Assembly (NCBI RefSeq): GCF_008801815.1
Contig: NZ_VZOX01000006.1
DNA from: Edwardsiella anguillarum
GTDB lineage: Bacteria > Pseudomonadota > Gammaproteobacteria > Enterobacterales > Enterobacteriaceae
Direction: 5' to 3' (one strand)
DNA length: 64,000 nucleotides
The translations under genes and the position numbers were made by a program. Under the pieces are notes generated by a model. That model did not search any database and was not told the DNA's origin. It saw only the letters and a list, made by a program, of their open reading frames with translations. Shown one piece after another: positions 27,729 to 36,363 of this stretch (its first letter is position 1; each line of letters opens with the position of its first letter).

Positions 27729-28559
27729 TCACTGTCGGCGGAAATGGCGCATATCCCAAAACGCCATCAGCAGACCGATCACCAGGCCACCGGCGTGAGC
27801 GGCATTGGCGATCGCCAGGCCAAACCAGTTGAAATAGCCGGCCACCAGCCACAGCAGCGAAAACAGCATCAGGCCGCGCGGCATGGCGACGCCAAACTGC
27901 GGCGCTCGTTCGCCGCACCACCAGACATAGCCCATCAGGGCATACACGACGCCGGACAGGCCGCCGAAGAAAATCCCACTGAACAGCGACTGTGCCCAGG
28001 CGCTCATCAGCGCGGAAACCAGCGCTATCTGCGCCAGCTTGGCGGCACCCAGACGCTTCTCAACCTGGCCGCCCAGATACCACCACCACATCAGATTGAA
28101 GATGATGTGCAGCGGTGAAAAGTGCAGCAGCGCCGGCGTGAAGTAGCGCCACAGCTGATAGCGCTGCGCCGCATCCGCGGGCCAAGCCAGATAGGCCATC
28201 ACCGCACCGTCGCCCAGCGCCAGCTGCAGCAGATACACCAAGATGCACAGCAGCGTCACCCCGATCGTCAGCGGGCCGCTCTGGCGGGCAAAGCTGCGCA
28301 GGTAGCCAAAACGGGCATAGCGCAGCCCGCTGTGAGTCGAGCCACTTTGCCAGCTGGCGGCCTGATAGCGCGGGTGCTGCGGCGCCTGCAAAAAACGCTG
28401 CAGTTCCTGCTCGACCTGCGCCAAACGGCTATCATCGGCCAGCCACAGTGCCACGCCCTGCTGCCCGCTCTCCGCCTCCAGACGCACGCCCTGTGTCGCC
28501 ATATAGTCAATAAACGCCTGCGCCAAACGCGGGTTAGCCAATGTGATCACACGAACCAT
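27729..28559 (-). CDS. glpG: GlpG rhomboid serine protease
   Basis: A 276-residue inner-membrane protease (E. coli 276) that cuts transmembrane helices of unstable membrane proteins. It has a cytosolic N-terminal domain (about 1-90) and six helices. The catalytic serine lies in GGLSGVVYALMGY, the catalytic histidine in ANAAHAGGL, and the HFSPLHIIFNLMWWWYLGG block forms the helix-2 region. I chose the ATG at 28559 (MVRVITLANPR) to match E. coli; the open frame beginning at 28682 overlaps glpE and is unlikely. Its role beside glpE and glpR is conserved by position but has no clear link to glycerol use. Confidence 0.94.
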   Translation of the reverse strand: MVRVITLANPRLAQAFIDYMATQGVRLEAESGQQGVALWLADDSRLAQVEQELQRFLQAPQHPRYQAASWQSGSTHSGLRYARFGYLRSFARQSGPLTIGVTLLCILVYLLQLALGDGAVMAYLAWPADAAQRYQLWRYFTPALLHFSPLHIIFNLMWWWYLGGQVEKRLGAAKLAQIALVSALMSAWAQSLFSGIFFGGLSGVVYALMGYVWWCGERAPQFGVAMPRGLMLFSLLWLVAGYFNWFGLAIANAAHAGGLVIGLLMAFWDMRHFRRQ

Positions 28560-28599
28560 GAATACCTGCTTATATCGATAACCACTGACGGTACGCGCC

Positions 28600-28929
28600 T
28601 CAGTCGCCGCCGCGAGCCACCTCGTCAGGGTAAGCCCGCTGCCAGGCGTCAAAGCCGCCGTCAATACTGTAAACCTCATCAAATCCCTGGTGCAGCAGAT
28701 ACTGCGCCGCGCCGCGGCTGCTATTGCCGTGGTAGCACATCACCATCACCGGCTGACCGCCGTCATACTGCCGCATCAGCGCGGGCAGCGTCGCATCCGT
28801 CAGATGAAACGCCCCGGGCACGTGTCCGGCGGCATAGCTCTGCGCATCCCGGATATCCAGCAACAGCGCCTGCCTCTGCGCCAGCATGTGCTGCGCCTGC
28901 GCGACGGCGATCGTCTCAAACTGCTCCAT
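28600..28929 (-). CDS. glpE: GlpE thiosulfate sulfurtransferase
   Basis: A 109-residue single-domain rhodanese, matching the usual length of about 108. It moves sulfane sulfur from thiosulfate to cyanide or thioredoxin. The catalytic Cys is in the short active-site loop MCYHGNSSRGAA near residue 65. LLDIRDAQSYAAGHVPGAFHL is the conserved rhodanese start. It is the first gene of glpEGR and has 295 upstream bases free of genes, where the operon promoter must lie. An ATG at 28929 begins MEQFETIAV, matching E. coli. Confidence 0.93.
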   Translation of the reverse strand: MEQFETIAVAQAQHMLAQRQALLLDIRDAQSYAAGHVPGAFHLTDATLPALMRQYDGGQPVMVMCYHGNSSRGAAQYLLHQGFDEVYSIDGGFDAWQRAYPDEVARGGD

Positions 28930-29224
28930 ACTCTACCTCTGCCTCTCCCCAAAAAGAGACGCATTGTAACTGTTTTGTTAAATGCAGAATACGACAACGG
29001 TGCACGAACGCCCGCTACAGAGGTGTCTGGGCAGGCTCGCTGAAGCCTCCCAGAGATTGCGGCTTTTACATTAAAAAGCAAGCACAAAAAGCGCGATCGG
29101 CCGGACGACGGGCAAAATCCCCCACCGCCATCCCACTTTGCGCCACGCGCCCCGCCGCGCCGTTGATTATACTGACGCAGAGGCGCGGCCATACCGGCGG
29201 TGCCGCCGTGACGGAGACGTTTCC

Positions 29225-29518
29225 ATGAGATACATCGTCCTCACCCTGAGCCTGCTGGGCGGGCCTCTCTTGTCCGCCCATGCCGATAGCGCCCTGATGC
29301 AGCAGCAGCAGCAGATGATCCAGCAACAGCAGCAGCAGTTTCAGCAGCAGCGCAACGACGCCGCTCAGCAGAGCCTGCGCAACACCCAAACGCAGATCCA
29401 GCGCGACGCGCAGGCACAGCAGATTCAGCAGCTGAATCAGCGTATGCAGCGCAACGATCCGCTGTGGCAAAGCTCGCAGGGCGTAACGCCGGCGCCGACC
29501 CCACCGCGCGCGCCGTAG
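29225..29518 (+). CDS. Gln-rich exported protein, YhhA/DUF2756-like
   Basis: A 97-residue protein with a probable cleavable signal peptide (MRYIVLTLSLLGGPLLSAHA, cut near residue 20). Next comes a low-complexity stretch of Gln runs mixed with Asn and Arg (about residues 25-80), then a Pro-rich tail. The ATG at 29225 follows GGAG about 9 bases upstream; a longer frame from 29138 would destroy the signal peptide. By position next to ugpQ, and by its Gln-rich, secreted character, it corresponds to E. coli yhhA, but the sequence is too simple to prove homology. It is probably periplasmic; the function is unknown. Confidence 0.7.
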   Translation: MRYIVLTLSLLGGPLLSAHADSALMQQQQQMIQQQQQQFQQQRNDAAQQSLRNTQTQIQRDAQAQQIQQLNQRMQRNDPLWQSSQGVTPAPTPPRAP

Positions 29519-29540
29519 CCGGCGCGTGGCGCCGTCCGCC

Positions 29541-30287
29541 TCAGCGTTTGACGAAGTCAGGACCGATAAGATCGATGCGATCGGTACAGATGCTATCGAC
29601 GCCCCAGTCGAGTAGTTCGCGGGCCCGCTGCGGCTGATTCACCGTGTATACCAGGATATGCAGCCCGGCGCGGCGGATCGCCGCTACGCGTTCGGCGTTC
29701 AGGGCATGGTGATCGATATGTAGCGCGACGCAGCCCAGCGCCCGTGTCAGCGCCCGCCACTCATCGTCCCACGCCTCCAGTAGCAGCCCGCGCGGCAGCT
29801 GCGGCGCGACGCGCTGAGCCTCGGCCAGCGCCGATTGCGAGAAGGAAGACAGCAGCGGCGGCACCGCGGCGTCCTGCCACAGGGCAGCGGCGGCCAGCGC
29901 CACCGCCCGCCCGGTGTCGACATCGCAGCCGTGGGTAGGCTTGATCTCGATATTGGCCATCATGCCATGCTGCCGGCAGCGCGCGGCGACCTGGCTCAAC
30001 AGCGGCAGAGGCTCGCCGGCAAAGCGACGGCTGAATCCCCCCCCGGCATCCAGGCCCACCAGCCGCTCCCAGGGCTGCTCCCCCGCCACGCCCCAGCCGT
30101 TGGTGGTTCGCTCCAGCGTATCGTCATGCAGTAAAAAGATCTGCCCGTCAGCGCTCAGCTTCGCGTCGAACTCAATCATGGTATGGCCATGGCTGGCCCC
30201 CACATCGATTGCCGCCAGGGTATTCTCCGGCGCCAGTTTGCCGCCGCCGCGGTGGGCGACGATGGCCGGATAAGGCCAGTGACTCAT
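29541..30287 (-). CDS. ugpQ: Glycerophosphodiester phosphodiesterase, cytosolic
   Basis: A 248-residue GDPD-family TIM barrel. It hydrolyses glycerophosphodiesters brought in by UgpBAEC to sn-glycerol 3-phosphate and an alcohol. Metal and catalytic residues are visible in AHRGGGKLAPENTLAAI (His-Arg, Glu), EFDAKLSADG and LLHDDTLERTTNG. There is no signal peptide, unlike periplasmic GlpQ. The start overlaps the ugpC stop by four bases, so it is the last gene of ugpBAECQ. The glycerol 3-phosphate produced is the substrate of GlpD encoded 3 kb away. Confidence 0.95.
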   Translation of the reverse strand: MSHWPYPAIVAHRGGGKLAPENTLAAIDVGASHGHTMIEFDAKLSADGQIFLLHDDTLERTTNGWGVAGEQPWERLVGLDAGGGFSRRFAGEPLPLLSQVAARCRQHGMMANIEIKPTHGCDVDTGRAVALAAAALWQDAAVPPLLSSFSQSALAEAQRVAPQLPRGLLLEAWDDEWRALTRALGCVALHIDHHALNAERVAAIRRAGLHILVYTVNQPQRARELLDWGVDSICTDRIDLIGPDFVKR

Positions 30288-31387
30288 GATGATGGTTCCT
30301 CTGCGGACAGCGCGATACGCCGCCCATCGCTAGGTTCAAAGAAATGCAGGTTATCCTGCGGTAGCACCAGCTGCAATACGCTGCCGATAGCCGGCACCGC
30401 CTGATAGGGTAAACGCACGGTGACGCCCTGGTCGCCCCAGCGCCCGTGCGCCAGGTTGTCCGCACCCAGCAGCTCCAGCGTGTCGATGGTCAGCGTATTC
30501 CCCGTCTCGCCCTCCGTCGCGTCGGCGCGCCGCAGGTGTTCAGGCCGGATCCCGAGCGTCAGCGATCGGCCGGCCAGTCCCGGCAGCGGCCGCTGCAGCC
30601 GGATGCGCTGATCCTGCGCCAGGCAAAAGGTCTGTCCGTCGTCCGCCAGCGCGCCGTCAAACAGGTTCATCGCCGGCGCCCCCATGAATCCGGCGACAAA
30701 GCGGCTGGCCGGGCGGTGATAGATCTCGGTCGGGGTACCAATCTGCTCGGCAACCCCTTTATTGAGCACGATAACCCGCTGGGCCAGCGTCATCGCCTCC
30801 ACCTGATCGTGGGTGACATAAAGACTGGTGGTCTTCAACCGCCGGTGCAGCTGCTGCAGCTCCAATCGCATCTGCACCCGCAGCTTGGCGTCCAGGTTGG
30901 AGAGCGGCTCATCAAACAGGAAAACCGCCGGCTCACGGACGATCGCCCGCCCCATCGCGACGCGCTGGCGCTGACCACCGGAGAGCTCGCCGGGGCGCCG
31001 ATCCAGCAGCGTGCCCAGCTCAAGGATCTGTGCGACCTCCTCGACCCGCCGCCGGATCTGCTGCTTACCCAACCCGCGGATCTTCAGACCGTAGCCCATG
31101 TTGTCCGCCACCGTCATATGGGGATACAGCGCGTAGTTCTGGAACACCATCGCCACGCCGCGATCTTTGGGCTCCCGCTGGGTCACCCGCTCATCGCCGA
31201 TATAGATATCGCCGCCGCTGACCTGCTCCAGACCGGCCACCATGCGCAGCAGGGTGGACTTACCGCAGCCGGAGGGGCCGACCATCACGATAAACTCACC
31301 GTCCTCTACCTCCAGATCGATCCCTTTGATGATCGCCTGCCGTCCATCATAGCTTTTACTGACATTCTGTAATGTTAAACGCGCCAT
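30284..31387 (-). CDS. ugpC: sn-glycerol-3-phosphate importer ATPase UgpC
   Basis: A 367-residue ABC ATPase of the MalK/CUT1 type, working as a dimer on the cytosolic face. Walker A is GPSGCGKST near residues 37-45, the signature is LSGGQRQR, Walker B is VFLFDEP, and the switch histidine is in VTHDQVEAM. A C-terminal TOBE-like regulatory domain follows (about 240-360). I chose the ATG at 31387 (MARLTLQNVSKSYDG) to match E. coli. The upstream TTG at 31411 is open but weak. It is followed by ugpQ with a four-base overlap. Confidence 0.95.
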   Translation of the reverse strand: MARLTLQNVSKSYDGRQAIIKGIDLEVEDGEFIVMVGPSGCGKSTLLRMVAGLEQVSGGDIYIGDERVTQREPKDRGVAMVFQNYALYPHMTVADNMGYGLKIRGLGKQQIRRRVEEVAQILELGTLLDRRPGELSGGQRQRVAMGRAIVREPAVFLFDEPLSNLDAKLRVQMRLELQQLHRRLKTTSLYVTHDQVEAMTLAQRVIVLNKGVAEQIGTPTEIYHRPASRFVAGFMGAPAMNLFDGALADDGQTFCLAQDQRIRLQRPLPGLAGRSLTLGIRPEHLRRADATEGETGNTLTIDTLELLGADNLAHGRWGDQGVTVRLPYQAVPAIGSVLQLVLPQDNLHFFEPSDGRRIALSAEEPSS

Positions 31388-31411
31388 TGAGTCATCCGTT
31401 CTCTCATCCAA

Positions 31412-32254
31412 TCATTTATCGCTATCGACCAGGCCGCGCACAAACCAGCGCTGCATGGTAAACACCACCAGCAGCGGAGGGAGCAGCGTCAGCAGCAGCG
31501 CCGCCATTACGCGCTGCCACTCGGTCGCCCCCTCACCGCTGGCGATGGCGCTTTTAATGCCCACCATCGCCGTCCCCATGCCCGAATCGCTGGCGATCAG
31601 CAGCGGCCATAAGTATTGATTCCATCCATAGATAAAGGTGATCACAAACAGCGCCGCCAGGTTGGTCCGCGACAGGGGGAACAGCACATCGCGGAAAAAA
31701 CGCATTGGCCCAGCACCGTCGATGCGCGCCGCCTCAACCAGCTGCGGCGGCAGCGTCATAAAAAACTGACGGAACAAAAACGTGGCGGTCGCCGACGCCA
31801 TCAGAGGCAGCGTCAGTCCGGTATAGCTGTCCATCAGCTGCAGCCCGGCCATCACCTCCACCGTCGGGAAAATACGCACCTCAACCGGCAGCATCAAGGT
31901 AATAAATATCAGCCAAAAAAACAGGTTACGCAGCGGAAAACGAAAATAAACGATGGCGAAAGCCGAGAGCATCGATACGCTGATCTTACCCACGGTGATC
32001 ACCAGCGCCATTACTAGGCTATTCAGCAGCTGGCGGCCAAAGGGGGCGCCGTTGCCGATCCCCTGCTGCCAGACGTGACGAATGTTATTCCACAGCTCGC
32101 CGCCGGGCAGCAGCGGCATCGGCGACTGAAAGACCTGGGCCCGATCCAGGGTCGCCGTCACCAGCGCCACATACAGCGGAAACAGGATCGTCAGCGCCCC
32201 GGCGATGAGCATCAGGTGGCTGAACCACGTCAGCCCTCTACGGTTTTCTATCAT
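31412..32254 (-). CDS. ugpE: sn-glycerol-3-phosphate importer permease UgpE
   Basis: A 280-residue inner-membrane permease with about six helices. The EAA loop, which contacts UgpC, reads EAARIDGAGPMRFFRDVLFPLSR. It pairs with UgpA to form the channel. The start codon shares one base with the ugpA stop (TGATG), indicating translational coupling. The length equals the E. coli protein. Confidence 0.95.
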   Translation of the reverse strand: MIENRRGLTWFSHLMLIAGALTILFPLYVALVTATLDRAQVFQSPMPLLPGGELWNNIRHVWQQGIGNGAPFGRQLLNSLVMALVITVGKISVSMLSAFAIVYFRFPLRNLFFWLIFITLMLPVEVRIFPTVEVMAGLQLMDSYTGLTLPLMASATATFLFRQFFMTLPPQLVEAARIDGAGPMRFFRDVLFPLSRTNLAALFVITFIYGWNQYLWPLLIASDSGMGTAMVGIKSAIASGEGATEWQRVMAALLLTLLPPLLVVFTMQRWFVRGLVDSDK

Positions 32255-33138
32255 CAGTAGCGTACCTTACGCTCAACATAGCGAAACTGGATCAGGGTCA
32301 GCGCGATCACCATCGTCATCAGCACCACCGACTGCGCCGCGGAGCTGGACAAATCCAGCCCGGCGAACCCTTCACGGTAGATCTTATAAATCAGGGTGGT
32401 GGTGGATTGCCCCGGCCCACCGCCGGTGGCGGCATCAATAACGGGAAAGGTATCGAAAAAGGCGTAGACCAGATTGACGACCAGCAGGAAAAAGCTCACC
32501 GGGGCGATCAGCGGCAGGACGATATGCCAGAAGCGCCGCAGTGGACCGGCGCCGTCGATGGCCGCCGCCTCGATCAGCGAGCGCGGAACCGACTGTAACG
32601 CAGCCAGAAAAAACAGGAAGTTATAACTCACCTGCTTCCATACTGAGGCCAACACCACCAGAAACATCGCCTGCCCGCTGTGGCGCGCATGGTTCCAGTC
32701 ATAGCCGACGCTGGCCAACGCATGGCTGATCAGCCCCATGCCGGGGCTGAACAAAAACATCCACAGCACTGCCGCAATGGTCGGGGCGACGGCGTAGGGC
32801 AGGATAAACAGGGTCTGGTAAATGCGACGTCCGCGCAGCACCTGGTTCACCAGCGCGGCAAAAAACAGCGAAATAGCCAGGCCGCTGACAGTCACCAGCG
32901 CACTGAACCACAGGGTGGTACGCAGCGATGCCAGGTAGTAGGGGTCATCCAGCAGCTGTACAAAGTTCGCCAGCCCGACAAAGCGGCTGGACAGACCAAA
33001 GGGATCCACCTGCTGCAGGGAGTACCACAGCGCCTCGCCGGCGGGCCACAGAAAAAAGATCGCGGTGATCGCCAGCTGGGGCGCCATTAACGCATAGGGC
33101 AGCCAGCTACGGCCATAAACGGGGATCGGGGAGTTCAT
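32254..33138 (-). CDS. ugpA: sn-glycerol-3-phosphate importer permease UgpA
   Basis: A 294-residue inner-membrane permease of the MalF-like CUT1 family with six or more helices. Its EAA loop reads EAAAIDGAGPLRRFWHIVLPLIAP. It is partner of UgpE. It lies 66 bases after the ugpB stop, and that gap contains a hairpin likely to lower expression of the membrane genes relative to the binding protein. Confidence 0.95.
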   Translation of the reverse strand: MNSPIPVYGRSWLPYALMAPQLAITAIFFLWPAGEALWYSLQQVDPFGLSSRFVGLANFVQLLDDPYYLASLRTTLWFSALVTVSGLAISLFFAALVNQVLRGRRIYQTLFILPYAVAPTIAAVLWMFLFSPGMGLISHALASVGYDWNHARHSGQAMFLVVLASVWKQVSYNFLFFLAALQSVPRSLIEAAAIDGAGPLRRFWHIVLPLIAPVSFFLLVVNLVYAFFDTFPVIDAATGGGPGQSTTTLIYKIYREGFAGLDLSSSAAQSVVLMTMVIALTLIQFRYVERKVRY

Positions 33139-33158
33139 CTTACCTCAGCCTATCTCAT

Positions 33159-33189
33159 GCCATGACGCCGCGCCCGGCGCCGTCATGGC
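33159..33189 (-). terminator. Intercistronic hairpin between ugpB and ugpA
   Basis: A 9-bp perfect stem (33159-33167 with 33181-33189) encloses a GC-rich loop. There is no T tract. Such hairpins after the binding-protein gene commonly protect its message or attenuate downstream genes. Confidence 0.5.
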
Positions 33190-33204
33190 CAACGCACCAT
33201 GAAA

Positions 33205-34524
33205 CTAACGGGTACTCTGCTCAAAGCGCGCCAGCAGCCGATCGCCGCGCATCACGGCGTTATCCAGCGCCTGCTGGGCGCTCTGTCTACCGGTCCAGAC
33301 CCCCTCTAGCTCTTCGTCTACCACGGTGCGGATCTGCGGCATGTTGCCCAGGCGTACGCCTTTGGTAAACGGCAGCGGCGCTTTGTTCAGCATCTGGCGC
33401 GTCGCCGTATCGGCGCCGGGATTACGGTCGTAGAATCCCTGCTGCCGCGTCAGCGCATAGGCGGCGGTCGTCACCGGCAGATAGCCGGTCTTTTGATGCC
33501 ACTCCGCCGCGTTTTCCGGGCGGGTGAGAAAGTGAAGAAACTCGGCGACGCCGCGGTAAATCTGCGGGCTCTTACCGTTCATGACCCACAGGCTGGCGCC
33601 ACCGATAATGGCATTCTGCGGCGCGCTGCCGATGCGTTCGTCGTAGGGCATAAAGGCGACGCCATAGTCAAACTTGGCGTACTCGCGAATATTGGCCAAC
33701 GAACCGGAGGAGGCGGTGACCATCGCGCAGTCACCGTTATAGAATTTGGCAGTCGGCTCATCCTTGCGCCCGAAGTAGCTAAAATCGCCCTGCTTCAGCA
33801 TGTCTGCTAGGCGCTGAATATGGGCCACCTGCTGCGGCTGGTTAAAGGTCAGGCGCGCGGACGGACCGCCGAAGCCGTTATTCTCCGAGGCAAAGGGCAG
33901 GCCGTTCCAGGCGCTGAAGTTTTCCAACTGTACCCAGCCCTGCCAACCGGTGGCATAGCCGCAGCGCATCCCGCTCTGGCGCAGCATGGCGGCGTACTGC
34001 GCCAGCTGTTGCCAGGTCTGCGGCGGCTTCTGCGGATCCAGTCCCGCCTTTCTGAAGGCATCTTTATTATAGTAGAGCACCGGCGTCGAGCTGTTGAACG
34101 GCTGGGACAGCAGATGCCCATTGCCGCCATCGGCGTAGTACCCGGCGACCGTCGGCACGAACTGCTCCTCATCAAAGGCGATCCCGGCCTCCTGAAAGAC
34201 CTGGTAAACCGGCTTCACCGCCTGGCGCGCCTGCATCATCGTCGCCGTTCCGACCTCATACACCTGCAGGATCGCCGGCGCCTTACCGCTGCGAAAGGCC
34301 GCGATGCCAGCCGCCATGCTCTGCTCGTAGTCGCCCTTGTAGAGCGGTACCACCCTGTAGTCGCTCTGTGACTGGTTAAAGCGCGCCGCCAGGCTATCCA
34401 CCTCTTTGCCCAGCTCGGCATCCATTGAGTGCCAGAACGGGATCTCGGTGACCGCCCATCCCGGACCGCTCAGCGTCAGGGTCATCGCCAGCGATGCCAG
34501 CGTCAGTGTTACCTTGTTAACCAT
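33205..34524 (-). CDS. ugpB: sn-glycerol-3-phosphate periplasmic binding protein UgpB
   Basis: A 439-residue binding protein of the MalE-like cluster that captures glycerol 3-phosphate and glycerophosphodiesters in the periplasm. A signal peptide occupies about residues 1-24, with cleavage near GWA-VTEIPFW. Ligand-site blocks include ASSGSLANIREYAKFDYG and IIGGASLWVM. I chose the ATG at 34524 because GGAGAG lies about 7 bases upstream; the longer frame from 34551 would bury the signal peptide. It is the first gene of ugpBAECQ. Two Pho-box-like sequences lie upstream, consistent with the phosphate-starvation control known for E. coli ugp. Confidence 0.95.
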   Translation of the reverse strand: MVNKVTLTLASLAMTLTLSGPGWAVTEIPFWHSMDAELGKEVDSLAARFNQSQSDYRVVPLYKGDYEQSMAAGIAAFRSGKAPAILQVYEVGTATMMQARQAVKPVYQVFQEAGIAFDEEQFVPTVAGYYADGGNGHLLSQPFNSSTPVLYYNKDAFRKAGLDPQKPPQTWQQLAQYAAMLRQSGMRCGYATGWQGWVQLENFSAWNGLPFASENNGFGGPSARLTFNQPQQVAHIQRLADMLKQGDFSYFGRKDEPTAKFYNGDCAMVTASSGSLANIREYAKFDYGVAFMPYDERIGSAPQNAIIGGASLWVMNGKSPQIYRGVAEFLHFLTRPENAAEWHQKTGYLPVTTAAYALTRQQGFYDRNPGADTATRQMLNKAPLPFTKGVRLGNMPQIRTVVDEELEGVWTGRQSAQQALDNAVMRGDRLLARFEQSTR

Positions 34525-34603
34525 TCCATCTCTCCGTGGTGAAACGCTCATCGGCGCGCAACTAATTGAGTGAAAAACAACATATTGCTTGCGCTGCGTA
34601 CCA

Positions 34604-34622
34604 TGCCACGTGCGTATGACAG
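34604..34622 (-). promoter_or_regulatory. Candidate Pho box upstream of ugpB
   Basis: Read towards ugpB, it starts CTGTCAT, a perfect first PhoB half-repeat. After a 4-base spacer the second half is only partly matched (ACGTGGCA). E. coli ugpB is PhoB-activated. Confidence 0.4.
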
Positions 34623-34635
34623 AAAAATAACCGCA

Positions 34636-34654
34636 GGATGAAATAAAAATGACG
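34636..34654 (-). promoter_or_regulatory. Candidate second Pho box upstream of ugpB
   Basis: It reads CGTCATT-TTTA-TTTCATCC towards ugpB, two PhoB-like half-repeats around a T-rich spacer. It lies about 14 bases upstream of the first candidate. Both would need a scoring matrix to confirm. Confidence 0.4.
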
Positions 34655-34822
34655 TGACCGTGACACCCGGCGCAGCGCCGAGAGGCGCTATCAGGGCGAG
34701 AGACCGCGCACAGGGGGATAGGGAACCGGCGGCATCACGCGCGCCCTCCTGCGCCCGCGTCGGGAATGCCGTACAATGAACGGCACGCCGCCTGCGTACC
34801 CCCATCACCTAATGGAAGGCCC

Positions 34823-35215
34823 ATGAAACTCACCATTGAACGTCTGCATACCCTCAACGCCGCCGATCTGGGCGATCTGCAAAAAATCTGGCCGCAGCAA
34901 ACGCCGCAGGCGTGGCAGCGCGGGCTGGACAACGGCGGCGCGCTGTTTGTCGCCCGCTTTAACGATCGTCTGCTGGCGGCCGTGAAGGTGACGCAGGATA
35001 ACGGCATCGCGACCCTGCGCGACCTGATGGTTCGCGAGGTCACCCGGCGGCGCGGCGTCGGCCTGTACCTGGTGGAGGATACGCTGCGCCAGCTGCCAGA
35101 CATTCACGCCTGGCAACTGCCGCTTGGCGATATTCCGCCAGCACAGCTCGCCATCATGGACGGCTTTATGCGCGCCTGCGGCTTCAGCCGCCGGCCGGAG
35201 GGCTGGCGCCGTTAA
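34823..35215 (+). CDS. panM: PanM (PanZ), PanD maturation and regulation factor
   Basis: A 130-residue GNAT-fold protein. In E. coli it binds the aspartate decarboxylase precursor PanD, triggers its self-cleavage and, with coenzyme A, inhibits it, so controlling pantothenate supply. The match covers MKLTIERL, DLQKIWP, ARFNDRLLAAVKVT and the acetyl-CoA-binding VREVTRRRGVG loop. The ATG at 34823 follows GGAAGG. Its TAA stop overlaps the garK stop in a shared TTAA. In E. coli it sits among liv genes near rpoH; those liv genes are absent here and the garK cassette takes their place. Confidence 0.9.
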   Translation: MKLTIERLHTLNAADLGDLQKIWPQQTPQAWQRGLDNGGALFVARFNDRLLAAVKVTQDNGIATLRDLMVREVTRRRGVGLYLVEDTLRQLPDIHAWQLPLGDIPPAQLAIMDGFMRACGFSRRPEGWRR

Positions 35216-36348
35216 CCGCGTGCGGCACGCCAGACCGCCGCAACGTTGCGCGCCGTAACGCGCAGATTATCGTGCGCCTGTGCCAGCGCCTCCTCCAGGG
35301 GGGAAACGCGGCACAGTACCGAAAATACCGCATCCAACCCATGGGCATGCACCACGCCATAGTCGGGCGTCATCCCTCCGGCTAATGCGATGACCGGTAC
35401 GCCGGCGGCCTTCGCTACCCGCGCCACACCGATCGGCGTCTTGCCGTGTACGGTCTGGCTGTCGATACGTCCCTCGCCGGTGATCACCAGGCTGGCCCCC
35501 TGTACCGCCTGCGCCAGATCCAGCGCATCGGTGACGATCTCAATACCGGGACGCAGACGGGCATTCAGCAGGCCACACAGCGCCGCGCCCATACCACCGG
35601 CCGCGCCGCTTCCCGCCACCGTCAGCACCGATCGGCCGTTGACCTGCTCCAGCAGCGTGCCATAGCGATGTAAAGCCGTATCCAGACGGCGCACCTGCTC
35701 CGGCGTAGCCCCTTTCTGCGGGCCGAATACCGCCGATGCCCCCTGCGGGCCGCACAGTGGATTATCGACATCGCAGGCCACCAGGATATCGGTTTGCGCC
35801 AGCCGGACATCGAGCCCCGTCAGATCGATGTGCGCCAGCTCACCCAGGGCGCCGCCGCCATAGGTCAGCGCCTGTCCCTGCGCATCGCTGAGTCTGGCGC
35901 CCAGCGCCTGCATCATTCCGGCACCGCCGTCGTTGGTCGCACTACCGCCGATCCCCAGGATCAATCGGCGTGCGCCGTGATCGAGCGCCGCCAGGATCAG
36001 CTCGCCGGTGCCGTAGGAGGTGGTGATGCTCGGGTCGCGCTGACCGTGCGGCACCAGATGCAAACCGGAAGCGGCCGCCATCTCGATCACCGCGGTTTCG
36101 CCGTCGCCCAGCCAGCCAAAAAAGGCCGCCACAGGCTGCCCAAGCGGGCCGGTTACCGTCTGCGCGATGCGCCGTCCAGCGGTCGCCGCCACCATGGCAT
36201 CGACGGTGCCCTCGCCACCATCCGCCATCGGCAACAGCAGGTAATCGGCATCGGGATAGATCTCACGAAACCCCTGCTCAATCGCCTGTGCCACCTGCAT
36301 AGCGCTCAGGCTCTCTTTAAACGAATCGGGGGCGATCACAACTTTCAT
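35212..36348 (-). CDS. garK: Glycerate 2-kinase (GarK/GlxK family)
   Basis: A 378-residue glycerate kinase that phosphorylates D-glycerate with ATP, the last step feeding glycerate, glucarate or galactarate carbon into glycolysis. Family signatures are the N-terminal APDSFKESL, LLPMADGGEGTVDA near residues 39-52, and GIGGSATNDGG-GM near 153-165. It follows the permease gene by 15 bases and lies in cdaR-permease-garK, all on the minus strand. Aldarate dehydratase and aldolase genes are not in the window, so uptake and use of glycerate itself is the simplest reading. GarK versus GlxK cannot be decided here. Confidence 0.9.
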   Translation of the reverse strand: MKVVIAPDSFKESLSAMQVAQAIEQGFREIYPDADYLLLPMADGGEGTVDAMVAATAGRRIAQTVTGPLGQPVAAFFGWLGDGETAVIEMAAASGLHLVPHGQRDPSITTSYGTGELILAALDHGARRLILGIGGSATNDGGAGMMQALGARLSDAQGQALTYGGGALGELAHIDLTGLDVRLAQTDILVACDVDNPLCGPQGASAVFGPQKGATPEQVRRLDTALHRYGTLLEQVNGRSVLTVAGSGAAGGMGAALCGLLNARLRPGIEIVTDALDLAQAVQGASLVITGEGRIDSQTVHGKTPIGVARVAKAAGVPVIALAGGMTPDYGVVHAHGLDAVFSVLCRVSPLEEALAQAHDNLRVTARNVAAVWRAARG

Positions 36349-36363
36349 ACTCTCTCTTCTCCG

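Noticed and set aside
27042..28118. A 358-codon plus-strand frame opposite glpR and glpG
   Set aside because: Antisense shadow of two strongly conserved genes; composition is typical of reverse-strand noise in G+C-rich DNA.
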